Shown: positions 1 to 9,327, numbered from the stretch's first letter. The stretch is 64,000 nt of DNA from Flectobacillus sp. BAB-3569 (GCF_002270355.1 NZ_NJFZ01000020.1:186039-250038); one strand, 5' to 3'. Numbers and translations are program-made. The notes: generated by a model not told the origin, from the sequence alone.

Positions 1-2413
1 CCTCATTCGTAGGAAATTTATACAAATCTGGATTGACATTCGGATTATTTTTATCACTAAGGCTACCATATAGAGCCTTGAATGTAATTATTTCACGCAA
101 TTTCAACTTCTTTACTAATGGAATTTTGTTAAAGAAAAATCCATTAAAGTAATGATCGACAAACAATCCAGCGTATTGGTCACTCACAAACTCCAAGAAA
201 TTCATCAAGTTGTAAGATTCCAATTGATATGAATACGATTGGTTGGCACGATGAATCATCAACAAAGGATATGGCACTTTTCCGAAAATCCTACCACCTT
301 CAGCCGTAACATCCGTAAAACCAATCGGAGATATAAAGAAACGCTTGTTGGCACGCAAAGTGATATTATGAAAATTGTAACCACTGTTCAAAATATTCGC
401 AATGCCCAAAGTATATCTTGCCTGAAAAATTGGATACTTGTTAATAATTGGGATACGATAGTTTTTACCTTGATAAAACTGCTCGTTTGGCGCAAATCTC
501 AAGTTAAATGAGAGTTCAGTCGAAGTCACTGATTTGTCAGTAATGGGAATACCGTCTAGCTTGCCCACTTTTTCGAATGTCAAACTACCAGCAGCTTCCT
601 GACTCAAATTTTTCAATCCTATTTCGTAGCTGATACCCGAACGAGATTCTTTACGGTAATCAACTCGAAGCACTTTATTATAGGTCATTTTGTCGTTTAC
701 TCCTCGTTTGAAGGACAACAAAAAGTTATCTTCTTGTACAAACTGTAATTCTTGCCCAGGAATACGCACTTCATCTTGGTAAGACACTCTTAAGTAATTA
801 TTAGGAAATTCGTAAATAGAATTTTTTCCTAAATTATAGGTTAGCGCGCCAAAACCTTTCCAACGTTCATCCTTGAATCCGTAAGCCATATAGGTTTCAA
901 AATACAATCGTGGGTTTAGCTTTGCCATAGTACGCCCACCAAGGCGCAAACGTAATCCCTCAACAGGGTTAAAACTATAGAATGTGTTGACAGGACCTAT
1001 TTCAAATGTTCCAAATTCAGAATAGCCGAATAAAAATAGACCTGCTATTTTCATCGCTCGCTTAAATGCTGGAACTTTCTGAATACTATCTGCCATTTGA
1101 TAAATATTCGTCTCGACCTTACTAAGCTGTTGATGTCGTGCCTGATTCCAAAAAATCTCATCGCGCCCGTAGGCATTTTCTGTCAGAACATTTTTCTGGA
1201 TAGGTTTAAAATATTCGTTATCAATCGGATTATTCAATTTATAATTCCGAAAAGAAACGGCTCTTTTGCCTATCACACCACGAGAATTTTCAGTCTTAAA
1301 AAGATTAAACTCAATCATGATTTCATCTTTCGCCAACATCAAAAACTTATCAGTAGTTGGTTGAAATTCCTGCTCGATTTCCATCCCCATCACAAAATTG
1401 AGGTTGATATTTTTGGGAACTCCCATTTTGATACGGCGTACAGCATAAGACGAATCCATAGCTACATACATAGTACCAACAAAAGCAAAATCAGCTTGAT
1501 TTCTTGGTGAAAAACCCAAATTGATACATTTTACACCATCATGTTGAAGGGTATCCAAAATGACAAATCGGTAAAAGGTAGGAGAAAGTGGTGATATCGG
1601 ACTAATAAACTGCTGGGAAAGTAAGCTGATGTTATTGTCATAAATGTTCACATCTTCATACATACGGTTGAGATAGGCACCCATACCATTATTGTCCAAA
1701 AATTGCTCTAGACCTACTTTCTTTTCTCCTTTGATATAGGACTTCTCTTCCTTCGGACTTTTTCTAAAATAGACATCCGACACTGTTTCTTTCAAATACA
1801 ATGGCAACGATACTTTTCCTGTGAGTTTGGCTGTATCGAGGTTATCAAAAATAAATTGAAAGTTTTTAAAGATTTTCTTATTCTTGTAAGCGTCATCGAT
1901 ATTACTCAAATCTAACTGAAGCTTCTCATACTTCTCATACTGATAATACTCTAGTCCTTCTTTTCTGTTATCATCTTTATGATCAATGACCTTTCTGATA
2001 AGTGCTACAGCAGGGTTATCTTTATTACGATATTTCTCTTTTTTCCCTTTTACCACCACTTCTGATAAATTTTGTGTAGTGGATGTAAGGCGAATAGAGA
2101 TTGTTTGAGTCACATCTTTTTTAAAGGGTTTTATCTCATTTCTATAGCCTACAGACGAAAACTGCACTTTACCAGAGCCGTATTCTTTTACTGTGATGGT
2201 AAAATTTCCATTTACATCAGATTGTACACCTTGTGATGTACCCAAGATGGTCACGTTGACAAATGGAATAGCTTCATTCGTTTTATTTTCAGAGATTTTA
2301 CCTTTGATAATAGTCTGTGACTGTGCCATAAAAGCGTATGAGCACAGTAGAAAGAAAAATATATTTTTGAGAAATTTTATTTCTTGAGGGAGATTATAAA
2401 GATACCTTTTCAT
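1..2413 (-). CDS. DUF5686 / carboxypeptidase-regulatory-like outer-membrane protein (3' end outside window)
   Basis: I translated this minus-strand frame from ATG at 2413 to the window edge and saw no stop, about 800 codons. It begins with a hydrophobic signal segment (FLKNIFFFLLCSYAFMAQSQ), then a carboxypeptidase-D regulatory-like domain (TIIKGKISENKTNEAIPFVN, later GNFTITVKEYGSGKVQFSSV), followed by a long region of the DUF5686 type (YQYEKYEKLQLDLSNIDDAY) and alternating beta-strand-like segments that fit an outer-membrane barrel. Its start overlaps the stop of the GtrA-like gene by 20 bases in another frame, which implies translational coupling. The family is common in Bacteroidota and has no settled biochemical role. 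The C-terminus is missing because the window ends. Confidence 0.85.
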   Translation of the reverse strand, partial: MKRYLYNLPQEIKFLKNIFFFLLCSYAFMAQSQTIIKGKISENKTNEAIPFVNVTILGTSQGVQSDVNGNFTITVKEYGSGKVQFSSVGYRNEIKPFKKDVTQTISIRLTSTTQNLSEVVVKGKKEKYRNKDNPAVALIRKVIDHKDDNRKEGLEYYQYEKYEKLQLDLSNIDDAYKNKKIFKNFQFIFDNLDTAKLTGKVSLPLYLKETVSDVYFRKSPKEEKSYIKGEKKVGLEQFLDNNGMGAYLNRMYEDVNIYDNNISLLSQQFISPISPLSPTFYRFVILDTLQHDGVKCINLGFSPRNQADFAFVGTMYVAMDSSYAVRRIKMGVPKNINLNFVMGMEIEQEFQPTTDKFLMLAKDEIMIEFNLFKTENSRGVIGKRAVSFRNYKLNNPIDNEYFKPIQKNVLTENAYGRDEIFWNQARHQQLSKVETNIYQMADSIQKVPAFKRAMKIAGLFLFGYSEFGTFEIGPVNTFYSFNPVEGLRLRLGGRTMAKLNPRLYFETYMAYGFKDERWKGFGALTYNLGKNSIYEFPNNYLRVSYQDEVRIPGQELQFVQEDNFLLSFKRGVNDKMTYNKVLRVDYRKESRSGISYEIGLKNLSQEAAGSLTFEKVGKLDGIPITDKSVTSTELSFNLRFAPNEQFYQGKNYRIPIINKYPIFQARYTLGIANILNSGYNFHNITLRANKRFFISPIGFTDVTAEGGRIFGKVPYPLLMIHRANQSYSYQLESYNLMNFLEFVSDQYAGLFVDHYFNGFFFNKIPLVKKLKLREIITFKALYGSLSDKNNPNVNPDLYKFPTNE

Positions 2414-2807
2414 ACGTTTTATTCTTAAATACAAACCACTGATTTAGACCGTAGCTGTACACCACAAATACAATTACTCCTACTATTACTCTAACGGTAA
2501 GATAATGCCAAGAACCCAATTGCGTCATCAAAGCAACACCGCCTACATTCATAGCGGAATTTCCTGCTGCAACTATAGCATATTTTATACCTTGCCATGT
2601 CAAAGATTGCGTATCTTTTGCCTGAAAAACCCATGTTCGGCTTACCCAAAAGCCAACGACAGCCCCAAGGATATTACCTACTAAGGTAGCCCATTCGTCA
2701 TTAACCTGAAAACCTGAAACAAGTGAATATGAGGCACTAAAGTCAACGCTCGTCGCAATACCCGATGCTGACATAAACTTGAGAAATATCCTGAGATATT
2801 TATACAT
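2394..2807 (-). CDS. GtrA-like four-helix membrane protein
   Basis: A 137-residue protein with four hydrophobic segments and the GtrA pattern: a first helix near residues 5-28, then FQVNDEWATLVGNILGAVVG and FWVSRTWVF, which is typical of the family (conserved N-x-W/F near the middle). GtrA-like proteins are thought to move polyprenyl-linked sugars or similar lipid-linked groups across the membrane. The gene overlaps pgpA upstream by 8 bases and the DUF5686 gene downstream by 20 bases, so it sits in a tight operon. Context with inositol-phosphate synthase and a PgpA phosphatase suggests a role in inositol lipid or glycolipid export; that is inference. Confidence 0.8.
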   Translation of the reverse strand: MYKYLRIFLKFMSASGIATSVDFSASYSLVSGFQVNDEWATLVGNILGAVVGFWVSRTWVFQAKDTQSLTWQGIKYAIVAAGNSAMNVGGVALMTQLGSWHYLTVRVIVGVIVFVVYSYGLNQWFVFKNKTYEKVSL

Positions 2808-3297
2808 AAAAGTTAAAGAGAAGAAGTACTATTTGTAAGGTTAAATTGGCCCAAATACCAGCGGCTACATCGTCTAGCATAACTCCCCAACCTTTTTCAT
2901 ATTTCTCGAATGAGCGGATATTAAAAGGTTTGAAAATATCATAAATTCTAAATAGAACTAATCCTAATATCAAGTTGGTCCACGAGAAAGGTATCAGGCA
3001 CAAACTAAGCCATTGTCCCACTACTTCGTCAATCACAATTTTAGAAGAATCTTCGCCCCAAATCAGTTCTGTAACCTCAGATGCTTTACGACCAATAAAG
3101 AGAAAAATAATAGTAAGTCCCATTAAAACACCTTGATAGCTCAAGGTATCCGAGGGGAATAGTGCGTTCAATCCAAGAACGCCCAAGCAAGCAAGTATGG
3201 CTCCAAACGTACCAGAACCTTTGGGTATATAACCAATCCCAAGCGCTGACGCTATGAAAATATGTAATCGTTGATGATTCATTGGAAAGAGTGCCAT
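2800..3297 (-). CDS. pgpA: PgpA-type phosphatidylglycerophosphatase, probably phosphatidylinositol-phosphate phosphatase
   Basis: 165 residues with the PgpA signature: GSGTFGAILACLGVL near the N-terminus, KIVIDEVVGQWLSLCLIPFS in the centre and LFRIYDIFKPFNIRSFEK plus GWGVMLDDVAAGIWAN toward the end. These acidic and glycine motifs form the metal-dependent phosphatase site of the family, which removes the terminal phosphate of phosphatidylglycerophosphate. Here it lies 105 bases downstream of inositol-1-phosphate synthase and overlaps the next gene. In Bacteroides inositol-lipid clusters a PgpA-like enzyme acts on phosphatidylinositol phosphate, so that substrate is more likely than phosphatidylglycerophosphate. 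The start could also be Met6. Confidence 0.88.
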   Translation of the reverse strand: MALFPMNHQRLHIFIASALGIGYIPKGSGTFGAILACLGVLGLNALFPSDTLSYQGVLMGLTIIFLFIGRKASEVTELIWGEDSSKIVIDEVVGQWLSLCLIPFSWTNLILGLVLFRIYDIFKPFNIRSFEKYEKGWGVMLDDVAAGIWANLTLQIVLLLFNFYV

Positions 3298-3402
3298 TTG
3301 CCTTATTACTAAGGAAGAAAGAAAATTGACAGCACTTAGTTTGTGTTTGGTTAAAAGTAAGCTTGATTAAATTAACAAGCTTACTTTTAACTTTTTAGAA
3401 AA

Positions 3403-4740
3403 TTACAATTCTACGTCTTCCTCTACATTTTCATAGTAATCCATCCCTAGATTTGTAATCAATTCTTCACCCATTAAATAGCGAAGTGTATTTTCTAATT
3501 TTTCCAATTGCTTAAACAAATCGTGGATTGGTTCCAAGCCTGGTAATGTTTGTGGAGCTTTCCAGTAGAATGACAACCATTCTTGAATACCTGACAAGTT
3601 TGCACGTTTTGCAACATCAAGGAACAAGGCCAAATCCAATACGATTGGAGCTGCTAAAATAGAGTCACGGCACAAGAAATTGATTTTGATTTGCATCTGG
3701 TAGCCCATCCAACCAAAGATATCAATATTGTCCCAACCTTCTTTGTTGTCACCAAGTGGCGGATAGTATTCGATACGAACTTTGTGGTGAATATCACCCC
3801 ATAATTCAGGATTTTGCTCAGCGTCTAAGATACCATCCAACACATTGCCTTTCGATACTTCTTTGGTTTTGAAGTTCTCTGGCGCATCCAACACCAAGCC
3901 ATCTCTGTTACCTAAGATATTGGTACTGAACCAACCACGTACACCTAATGCACGAGCACGCAAGCCTGGCGCTACAATGGTTTTCATCAAAGTTTGACCC
4001 GTTTTGAAGTCTTTCCCTGCAATAGGTGTGTGCGTAAGGGCAGCTAACTCTTCAAGCGCAGGGATATCCAAACACAAGTTTGGTGCTCCCATTGCAAACG
4101 GTACTCCTGACTTGATTGCTGCATACGCATACATCATTGAAGGAGCAATATCTGGGTCGTTGTTTGCCAAACCAGCCTCAAAATTTGCCAATGAAGCGTG
4201 TACCTCTTTTGCTTCATGGTAGATTTCGGTAGAACCACACCATACCATTACCAAACGCTCACAATCATTGGCGATTTTGAAGTTTTCGATGTCTGCCATC
4301 AACTCTTCAATCAATTCTAACTTGCTTGTTTGAAGCTTAACATTATCTCCTTCCAAGTTTTTTACATAACGCTTATCAAAAACCGCCTTCATTGGTACGA
4401 TTTTTTCTAAATCTTCACGAATCAACTCCACCATACCACGTTCTAAAACACCTGCTTTAATCGCCGCATCAAACATATTGTCTCCATATACGTCCCATCC
4501 TCCGAAAACGATGCTATCTAACGAAGCCAAGGGTACAAAATCTTTAATTTTTGGATTACGCTTTTCTGTTCTTTTACCCAAGCGAATATTTGCTGTTTGA
4601 GTAAGAGAACCTGTCGGATGTGCTAATCCTTTTCTAGAAGCAATAACGCCTGCTACAAACGTTGTAGCAACCGCTCCCATTCCTGGCATCAAAATACCAA
4701 GTTTTCCTGTAGCAGCCGAAACCGTAGGGTTCATATTCAT
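3403..4740 (-). CDS. ino1: myo-inositol-1-phosphate synthase
   Basis: 445 residues matching bacterial Ino1: an N-terminal NAD-binding segment (GKLGILMPGMGAVATTFVAG), LDSIVFGGWDVYGDN, a catalytic-core stretch GKDFKTGQTLMKTIVAPGLR and LGVRGWFSTNILGNRDG. The enzyme converts glucose-6-phosphate to inositol-1-phosphate using bound NAD, the first step to phosphatidylinositol and inositol sphingolipids in Bacteroidota. It leads an operon with pgpA, a GtrA-like gene and a DUF5686 gene. The CDP-alcohol phosphatidyltransferase and nucleotidyltransferase expected in such clusters are not in the window. A half-site resembling the TetR operator lies about 180 bases upstream. Confidence 0.93.
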   Translation of the reverse strand: MNMNPTVSAATGKLGILMPGMGAVATTFVAGVIASRKGLAHPTGSLTQTANIRLGKRTEKRNPKIKDFVPLASLDSIVFGGWDVYGDNMFDAAIKAGVLERGMVELIREDLEKIVPMKAVFDKRYVKNLEGDNVKLQTSKLELIEELMADIENFKIANDCERLVMVWCGSTEIYHEAKEVHASLANFEAGLANNDPDIAPSMMYAYAAIKSGVPFAMGAPNLCLDIPALEELAALTHTPIAGKDFKTGQTLMKTIVAPGLRARALGVRGWFSTNILGNRDGLVLDAPENFKTKEVSKGNVLDGILDAEQNPELWGDIHHKVRIEYYPPLGDNKEGWDNIDIFGWMGYQMQIKINFLCRDSILAAPIVLDLALFLDVAKRANLSGIQEWLSFYWKAPQTLPGLEPIHDLFKQLEKLENTLRYLMGEELITNLGMDYYENVEEDVEL

Positions 4741-5091
4741 AATCTATTTGTAATATATGGTGAATTGTTCTTATAAATGCAACTTAGTAAATTCCGAGAT
4801 ACTATCATTAAAGCTATGACAATCTTAACTTATACTTTACTTTAGTGAATGTGCCAAAAAGCGACTAAAAAAACTTTTTTAGAGACAAAAAGACAAAACC
4901 CATCGACTGATTTCGTATTTCGGTCTAATTTTTATTAAAAAAATCAGGCTTATGTATAATAGCCTAATTGAATTTAGTGGAAGGATATATGTTGGAAATA
5001 TAAAAGGAAGAAGAATCTTTAAATAAAACAGTATTTAGAAAAAAAAGTTTCAACTGAATCAGAAATTCTAAAAAATTATTTTTCGGTAGGC
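4741..5091. other. Intergenic region upstream of ino1
   Basis: No gene is supported in these 351 AT-rich bases. They hold an A/T palindrome (CTAAAAAA-ac-TTTTTTAG, about 4864-4883) that may act as a weak hairpin, and the TATTTCGGTC element described separately. A promoter for the ino1 operon must lie here or further upstream, but I could not pick a convincing -7/-33 pair. Confidence 0.5.
4915..4930. promoter_or_regulatory. Candidate TetR half-site upstream of ino1
   Basis: The ten bases TATTTCGGTC at 4916-4925 are identical to 5728-5737, next to the TetR start codon, and flanking bases agree too (G before, then C/T-A-A). Sharing such a word between a regulator's own promoter and a neighbouring operon is typical of an operator. 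Function is inferred. Confidence 0.4.
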
Positions 5092-5709
5092 TTAAACTGG
5101 TGATGAGTTGATGCCTATACCACCAATAAAAGTATCGATTAAGAAATCGATATGACGAATATAATCTTTCTCCATTTCGAATACTTCCATATTCGATAAC
5201 TCAAATCCTCGCAATGAAGCCACAATTACACGACTGAGCACCTCAATATGCTCCTCTGTTTCGGGACGAAATTCTTCGTTTTCAATACCGAAAATAAGAA
5301 ACCCTTTCACTAAGGCCAACTCTTCGTGTAAATGTTTTCTTTTCAGATTAAAAATAGCAATAGCATGATCCATAATCTCCTCCTTGAGTACCTGACTAAG
5401 ATTACACATCTTCTCAAGTTTTTGGAGACGGGTCAACCAATACACCTTCAATTTTTGTCTTGCCGTAACTTCTTTCGAGGCGGCAATTTCGATAGATTCG
5501 AACAGCTCTCGAATTTCATTTTCGATAACTGCCTCAAAAATTTCAATTTTACTTGGAAAGTAATAATATAAAGTACTTTTTCCTTTACCTACAAATTTGG
5601 CAATATCCTCCATTGTGGTCTTTTTGAGACCATAACGTTGAAACAAAACTTTTGCGGCTTCGATCACCTCTTTGATGATGATTTCGTCTTTTGGAAGTGT
5701 GTCAGTCAT
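5092..5709 (-). CDS. TetR/AcrR-family transcriptional regulator
   Basis: 205 residues. The N-terminal helix-turn-helix is clear at about residues 13-58: AAKVLFQRYGLKKTTMEDIA then VGKGKSTLYYYFPSKIEIFE, the standard TetR recognition-helix pattern. The C-terminal part is a helical ligand-binding domain with no recognisable specificity. It is 101 bases downstream of the ABC transporter operon on the same strand and upstream of ino1. An inverted repeat lies just before its start, and one arm recurs upstream of ino1, so it probably regulates itself and perhaps the lipid operon. The inducer is unknown; a lipid or membrane-stress signal would fit but is speculation. Confidence 0.9.
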   Translation of the reverse strand: MTDTLPKDEIIIKEVIEAAKVLFQRYGLKKTTMEDIAKFVGKGKSTLYYYFPSKIEIFEAVIENEIRELFESIEIAASKEVTARQKLKVYWLTRLQKLEKMCNLSQVLKEEIMDHAIAIFNLKRKHLHEELALVKGFLIFGIENEEFRPETEEHIEVLSRVIVASLRGFELSNMEVFEMEKDYIRHIDFLIDTFIGGIGINSSPV

Positions 5710-5716
5710 ACGATTC

Positions 5717-5737
5717 GACCAAATATGTATTTCGGTC
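5717..5737. promoter_or_regulatory. Inverted repeat at the TetR start, likely operator
   Basis: GACCAAATA, two bases, then TATTTCGGTC form a near-perfect inverted repeat (GACC-AAATA against GACCGAAATA) ending 8 bases before the TetR start codon. A further related half, CGACCAAAATTT, lies at about 5799-5810 beside the end of the ABC ATPase gene. The arrangement fits autoregulation by the TetR protein. Confidence 0.5.
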
Positions 5738-5810
5738 CAAAATTATACAAGGGAAATTGATTTGACAATACATTTTTGAATTATTTGGCAAATCAATCGA
5801 CCAAAATTTA

Positions 5811-6572
5811 TTATTTGTCTAGATATTGATGGTAAAATTCTTTTATTGGAGCTATTGCAGCCTGAACAAATGAGATTATGTAAGGATTTGACGTTTGAGA
5901 AAAAATCTCTTTGGGAGTTCCCAACATGAGCAAATCGCCCTTGTGCATCACTCCTATCCTATCAGCAACCAAAAGTGCCTCAATCATGTCGTGCGTCACA
6001 AAAAGGCAAGCAATTTCTTCATGCTTGATCAAAGAAACCAGATTTTGTCGTAAATGCTGTTTGTTGATGGAATCTAAATTAGAAAATGGCTCGTCGAGCA
6101 AAAGAGCTTGAGGTTCTTCAGCGATGGCTCTTGCAATAGCAGTTCGCTGTTTTTCGCCACCTGATACATCCTTTGGCTTTTTGTCTTTGATGTGCGCAAT
6201 TCCGCATAAGTCCAGTAATTCAGCTACTCTTTCAAGGCGGTACTCACGAGTATATTTGGTAAGAGATAGGTCAATATTTTCCCAAATCTTGTGTTCGGGT
6301 TTTAGTTTGTAGTCTTGAGGAACGAGTTTAATATCTGGTAACTCTCGAATCAGTCTATTGAAATATAGGTCAATTTCCTGATTATCTAACCACATTTTTC
6401 CTTCATCAGGACGAATATTTCCCGCAATCATATTCAGTAAAGTAGTCTTTCCAGAACCACTTTCACCTACTATTGCCAAAATTTCTGCGGGAGCTACTTC
6501 GAGCGAAATATTGTTTACGACTACTCGTTCATCATATACTTTTGTCAAATTAGTGATTTTCAAAACACCCAT
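5811..6572 (-). CDS. ABC transporter ATP-binding protein
   Basis: 253 residues with a complete ATPase: Walker A GESGSGKTTLL (about 36-46), Q-loop VPQDYKL, signature VSGGEKQR, Walker B ALLLDEPFSNLD and the switch histidine in LFVTHDMIEAL. The PotA/FepC-like signature and spacing suggest an importer-type or generic ABC ATPase. It follows the membrane gene by 20 bases and closes a three-gene operon with another ATPase at the front. Two different ATPases around one membrane protein may make a heterodimeric motor, or the last may serve a partner elsewhere. The substrate is unknown. Confidence 0.9.
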   Translation of the reverse strand: MGVLKITNLTKVYDERVVVNNISLEVAPAEILAIVGESGSGKTTLLNMIAGNIRPDEGKMWLDNQEIDLYFNRLIRELPDIKLVPQDYKLKPEHKIWENIDLSLTKYTREYRLERVAELLDLCGIAHIKDKKPKDVSGGEKQRTAIARAIAEEPQALLLDEPFSNLDSINKQHLRQNLVSLIKHEEIACLFVTHDMIEALLVADRIGVMHKGDLLMLGTPKEIFSQTSNPYIISFVQAAIAPIKEFYHQYLDK

Positions 6573-6592
6573 GCCTTTGTAGAGGGAAATTA

Positions 6593-8299
6593 TTACGAAT
6601 GCCTAATTCTTTCCCAAGAAATAAATTTATACTGTTGAAACAAAATGATTGCTATTATAGAAAAGGCTGTGGCAATCACTAAAGTTCCCACCAAGGTCTT
6701 TGAAATATAATAATGAATCAAACCAATCATTGGCATGACAAAGATAAGGTTAAAAAATCTTATCCAATTATTCCCTTTTGCATTTGAATTGGATGCCTCT
6801 ACAGAAAATGGTAGTCTGAAACTTTCTTTAAAAACACTAATGGCGATGTATAATAATGTTACTGAAATATTGAGGTACACATCTTTTAAACAAGCGATAC
6901 CTTCTTTTAACAACATAATTGTGGTAATCAAAATATAGAGTGGCACAATAAAGCGAATAATAACTGAACGATAAGCCCCTACGAGTAACTCTCCAGGATT
7001 TTCGATCGGCATAATCTGATATATCCAAGATGCCTTCCAGTTTTCCGACAAAAAGATTTGTTGCACAATCATACTAAGTGTAAAGGTGGTATAATAAAGA
7101 ATCATCAATCTGTTTACGTCCACTGTCAAGGTATCGTTGTAATAACGAATGGTAAAGAGAATCAACAAACCTAAAGACGGATAAGCTCGTAGTTTGAACC
7201 TTCTATCTCTTGTAATAATAGTCCAAACTAGTTCAAATGAAGATTTTTCAAGAATAGAATGTTTGAATAATTTATGAATCTTATTGAAGAAATCTCTAAT
7301 CAGGAGTTTGGCCGAAGAGGTGCGTGTATCAACCGTGGCAAAATATTGTATAGAAGTGAGTCGATTGGCAAAAAAAGGGGCTAAATACTTATTAATAAGC
7401 ACCATTGCCATAATCGGGAACAATACTCCCAGAAAGATAAAATTCAAATGATGCCAGTCTTTGACATGGTACACATAACTGTCGATAATGTGAGCGTACC
7501 ACGCAGGGGGTGCAAAATAGTGCCATACTTTTATACTCGAAGGCAGAAAAATATCTTTTACCGAAATTTTGGATTGTCCAGAAATAAACTGATAACCTAT
7601 TGATAAACTGAGCGTAAAGAAAATCTGTACATAAATGATAATATCTTTAAACCGTTCAGGATTAACTAGTTTTGATAGAAAAATATAAAGTCCACTGGAA
7701 ATAAAGACGGAAATCAAACATAAAAAACTCACGCTAATCAAAAAGAACACTCCTACCATTAATCCCATTTTTAGGGCAAGAACAACTGCTAGCCCAATAG
7801 CATTTGCAAACGTTAGGAGACCCAGAAAAATCAGTAAATGTAGTAATCGAGAAATCCAGATTGTTTTGGGGTCGACTGGTCTTGAGAGTAAAGTTGTATT
7901 GTCTTGATTATCAAAAAGTACCTCTGCAAAGTCGGCAAGCATATTGAAGCATATCATGAACATCATATAAGTAAAACACATCAACAGCATATTAAATACC
8001 GTCTGTTTAACAGAGAATATTACGATAGCATACAGGAAACTAAAAACGGCTTGTATAATAGAAGTTTTCAGAAACGTGCGATGATTGGACTCCTCCTCTA
8101 TTTCTGACTCAAAAGGAAATGTTTCGTCCTCTTCCGATTTTGGCGCTGATTGTGAAGCTTTAGGGTTTTTGATCCAAAAGCCTCTCGTTTCAATTAATAG
8201 TTTTACCTCGAGGATAGCACGAAGTGAGGTGTAATCGACACCGATATTTATAAAAAACCAACGAAATTTATCTAAAAAATATAATATAAATTTAACCAT
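6593..8299 (-). CDS. Large ABC-type membrane protein (permease-like)
   Basis: 568 residues with about ten to twelve hydrophobic segments, for example SIIQAVFSFLYAIVIFSV, LLIFLGLLTFANAIGLAVVL, VGVFFLISVSFLCLISVFIS and the C-terminal GTLVIATAFSIIAIILFQQ. It lies between two ABC ATPase genes on the same strand (83 and 20 bases away), so it is very probably their membrane partner, an ABC-2-like exporter subunit. A charged loop rich in Glu and Ser (about residues 48-75, PKSEEDETFPFESEIEEESN) separates the first segment from the rest. I do not recognise a named family. The substrate cannot be inferred. Confidence 0.7.
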   Translation of the reverse strand: MVKFILYFLDKFRWFFINIGVDYTSLRAILEVKLLIETRGFWIKNPKASQSAPKSEEDETFPFESEIEEESNHRTFLKTSIIQAVFSFLYAIVIFSVKQTVFNMLLMCFTYMMFMICFNMLADFAEVLFDNQDNTTLLSRPVDPKTIWISRLLHLLIFLGLLTFANAIGLAVVLALKMGLMVGVFFLISVSFLCLISVFISSGLYIFLSKLVNPERFKDIIIYVQIFFTLSLSIGYQFISGQSKISVKDIFLPSSIKVWHYFAPPAWYAHIIDSYVYHVKDWHHLNFIFLGVLFPIMAMVLINKYLAPFFANRLTSIQYFATVDTRTSSAKLLIRDFFNKIHKLFKHSILEKSSFELVWTIITRDRRFKLRAYPSLGLLILFTIRYYNDTLTVDVNRLMILYYTTFTLSMIVQQIFLSENWKASWIYQIMPIENPGELLVGAYRSVIIRFIVPLYILITTIMLLKEGIACLKDVYLNISVTLLYIAISVFKESFRLPFSVEASNSNAKGNNWIRFFNLIFVMPMIGLIHYYISKTLVGTLVIATAFSIIAIILFQQYKFISWERIRHS

Positions 8300-8382
8300 A
8301 GTCCAGTTTGTGTAAAAGAAGGATTGCAGAACATCCTGAGCAATTTCGATGTGTTAGCAAATGTAGGAAGCGCCCCAATCAT

Positions 8383-9171
8383 TTACTTCATATCATCCAA
8401 CACCGAAATAAACAACTCTGCATTATCTTTTATATTTGAAGTGTTTCCTGTTAAATTACTAAAAATAGATTCCAATGAACCTGTGGCATTTTGCTGTAAG
8501 TCTTCGAAAGTACCATCAGCGATGATTTCTCCTTGATTGATGACAATAATTCTGTCCGAAATTTTTTCCACTACATCCATTAAATGTGATGAATAAAAGA
8601 TCGTCTTTCCTTGAAGTTTTAATTTACCTAAAATCTCTTTGACTAGCAAAACAGCGTTGGGGTCTAATCCAGACAAAGGTTCATCTAAAATAATCAAGTC
8701 AGGGTTATGCATCATGCCTGCGATCAATTGGATTTTTTGTTTTGAGCCTTTCGAAAATACACTCATACGTCGATCAGCCATATTTCCTAACTCAAATACT
8801 TCAAGCATTTTAGGTGAAATATTTGCAATTTTATGATCAGGCATTTTGTGGAGGCGACCCACAAATCTCAAATATTCAAGCGGGGTGAGTTGCTCGTATA
8901 GTTGGGCATTTTCTGGAACATAACCAACTTTCTGTTTCACTTCCAATGAGTGCGTTCGGATATCATATCCAAGCACTCGCACCTTGCCCGAAAATCCGGT
9001 TATCATCCCAATCAATGTCTTTAGCGTAGTACTTTTCCCTGCTCCGTTTGGTCCGATATATCCAACAATTTGACCATGATTTACCGTTAAATTTAGTCCT
9101 TTTAGAACTTGCTTTTCACCGTAATTCATACTCAAATTTTCAATCTCTATCACAGGGCAATCAATATTCAT
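8383..9171 (-). CDS. ABC-2 type transporter ATP-binding protein (CcmA/NatA-like)
   Basis: 262 residues with Walker A GPNGAGKSTTLK, Q-loop VPENAQLYEQLTPLEYL, a signature of FSKGSKQKIQL in place of LSGGQ, Walker B LIILDEPLSGLD and switch HLMDVVEKI. The PNGAGKST and PLSGLDP wording is typical of CcmA/NatA ATPases that drive ABC-2 exporters. The signature reads S-K-G-S, a variant common in this subfamily. It is the first gene of the operon with the large membrane protein and a second ATPase, and its transcription starts somewhere in 9172-9319, divergent from the FGGY kinase. Confidence 0.92.
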   Translation of the reverse strand: MNIDCPVIEIENLSMNYGEKQVLKGLNLTVNHGQIVGYIGPNGAGKSTTLKTLIGMITGFSGKVRVLGYDIRTHSLEVKQKVGYVPENAQLYEQLTPLEYLRFVGRLHKMPDHKIANISPKMLEVFELGNMADRRMSVFSKGSKQKIQLIAGMMHNPDLIILDEPLSGLDPNAVLLVKEILGKLKLQGKTIFYSSHLMDVVEKISDRIIVINQGEIIADGTFEDLQQNATGSLESIFSNLTGNTSNIKDNAELFISVLDDMK

Positions 9172-9319
9172 TATTATCAGGGGTTAGAAATTCTTTACTC
9201 AATTAAAATTGTGGTTCGTAAAAATTTCACTAAAGTTAAGCTACTTTTTTGTAAAGTATATTTTTCATGAAAAATACCGCAAAACATAGAACAGATTAGA
9301 ACAGTAATAAAAAAATTTC

Positions 9320-9327
9320 TATCTTTG
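9320..9327 (+). promoter_or_regulatory. Bacteroidota-type -7 box for the FGGY kinase
   Basis: TATCTTTG matches the TAnnTTTG consensus of Bacteroidota sigma factor promoters and lies 69 bases before the kinase start. I see no clear TTTG at -33. Transcription should start near 9332, just ahead of a hairpin. Confidence 0.55.

Noticed and set aside
239-1510. Plus-strand frames of 90 and 137 codons
   Set aside because: They lie opposite the continuous DUF5686 reading frame and show no recognisable domain.
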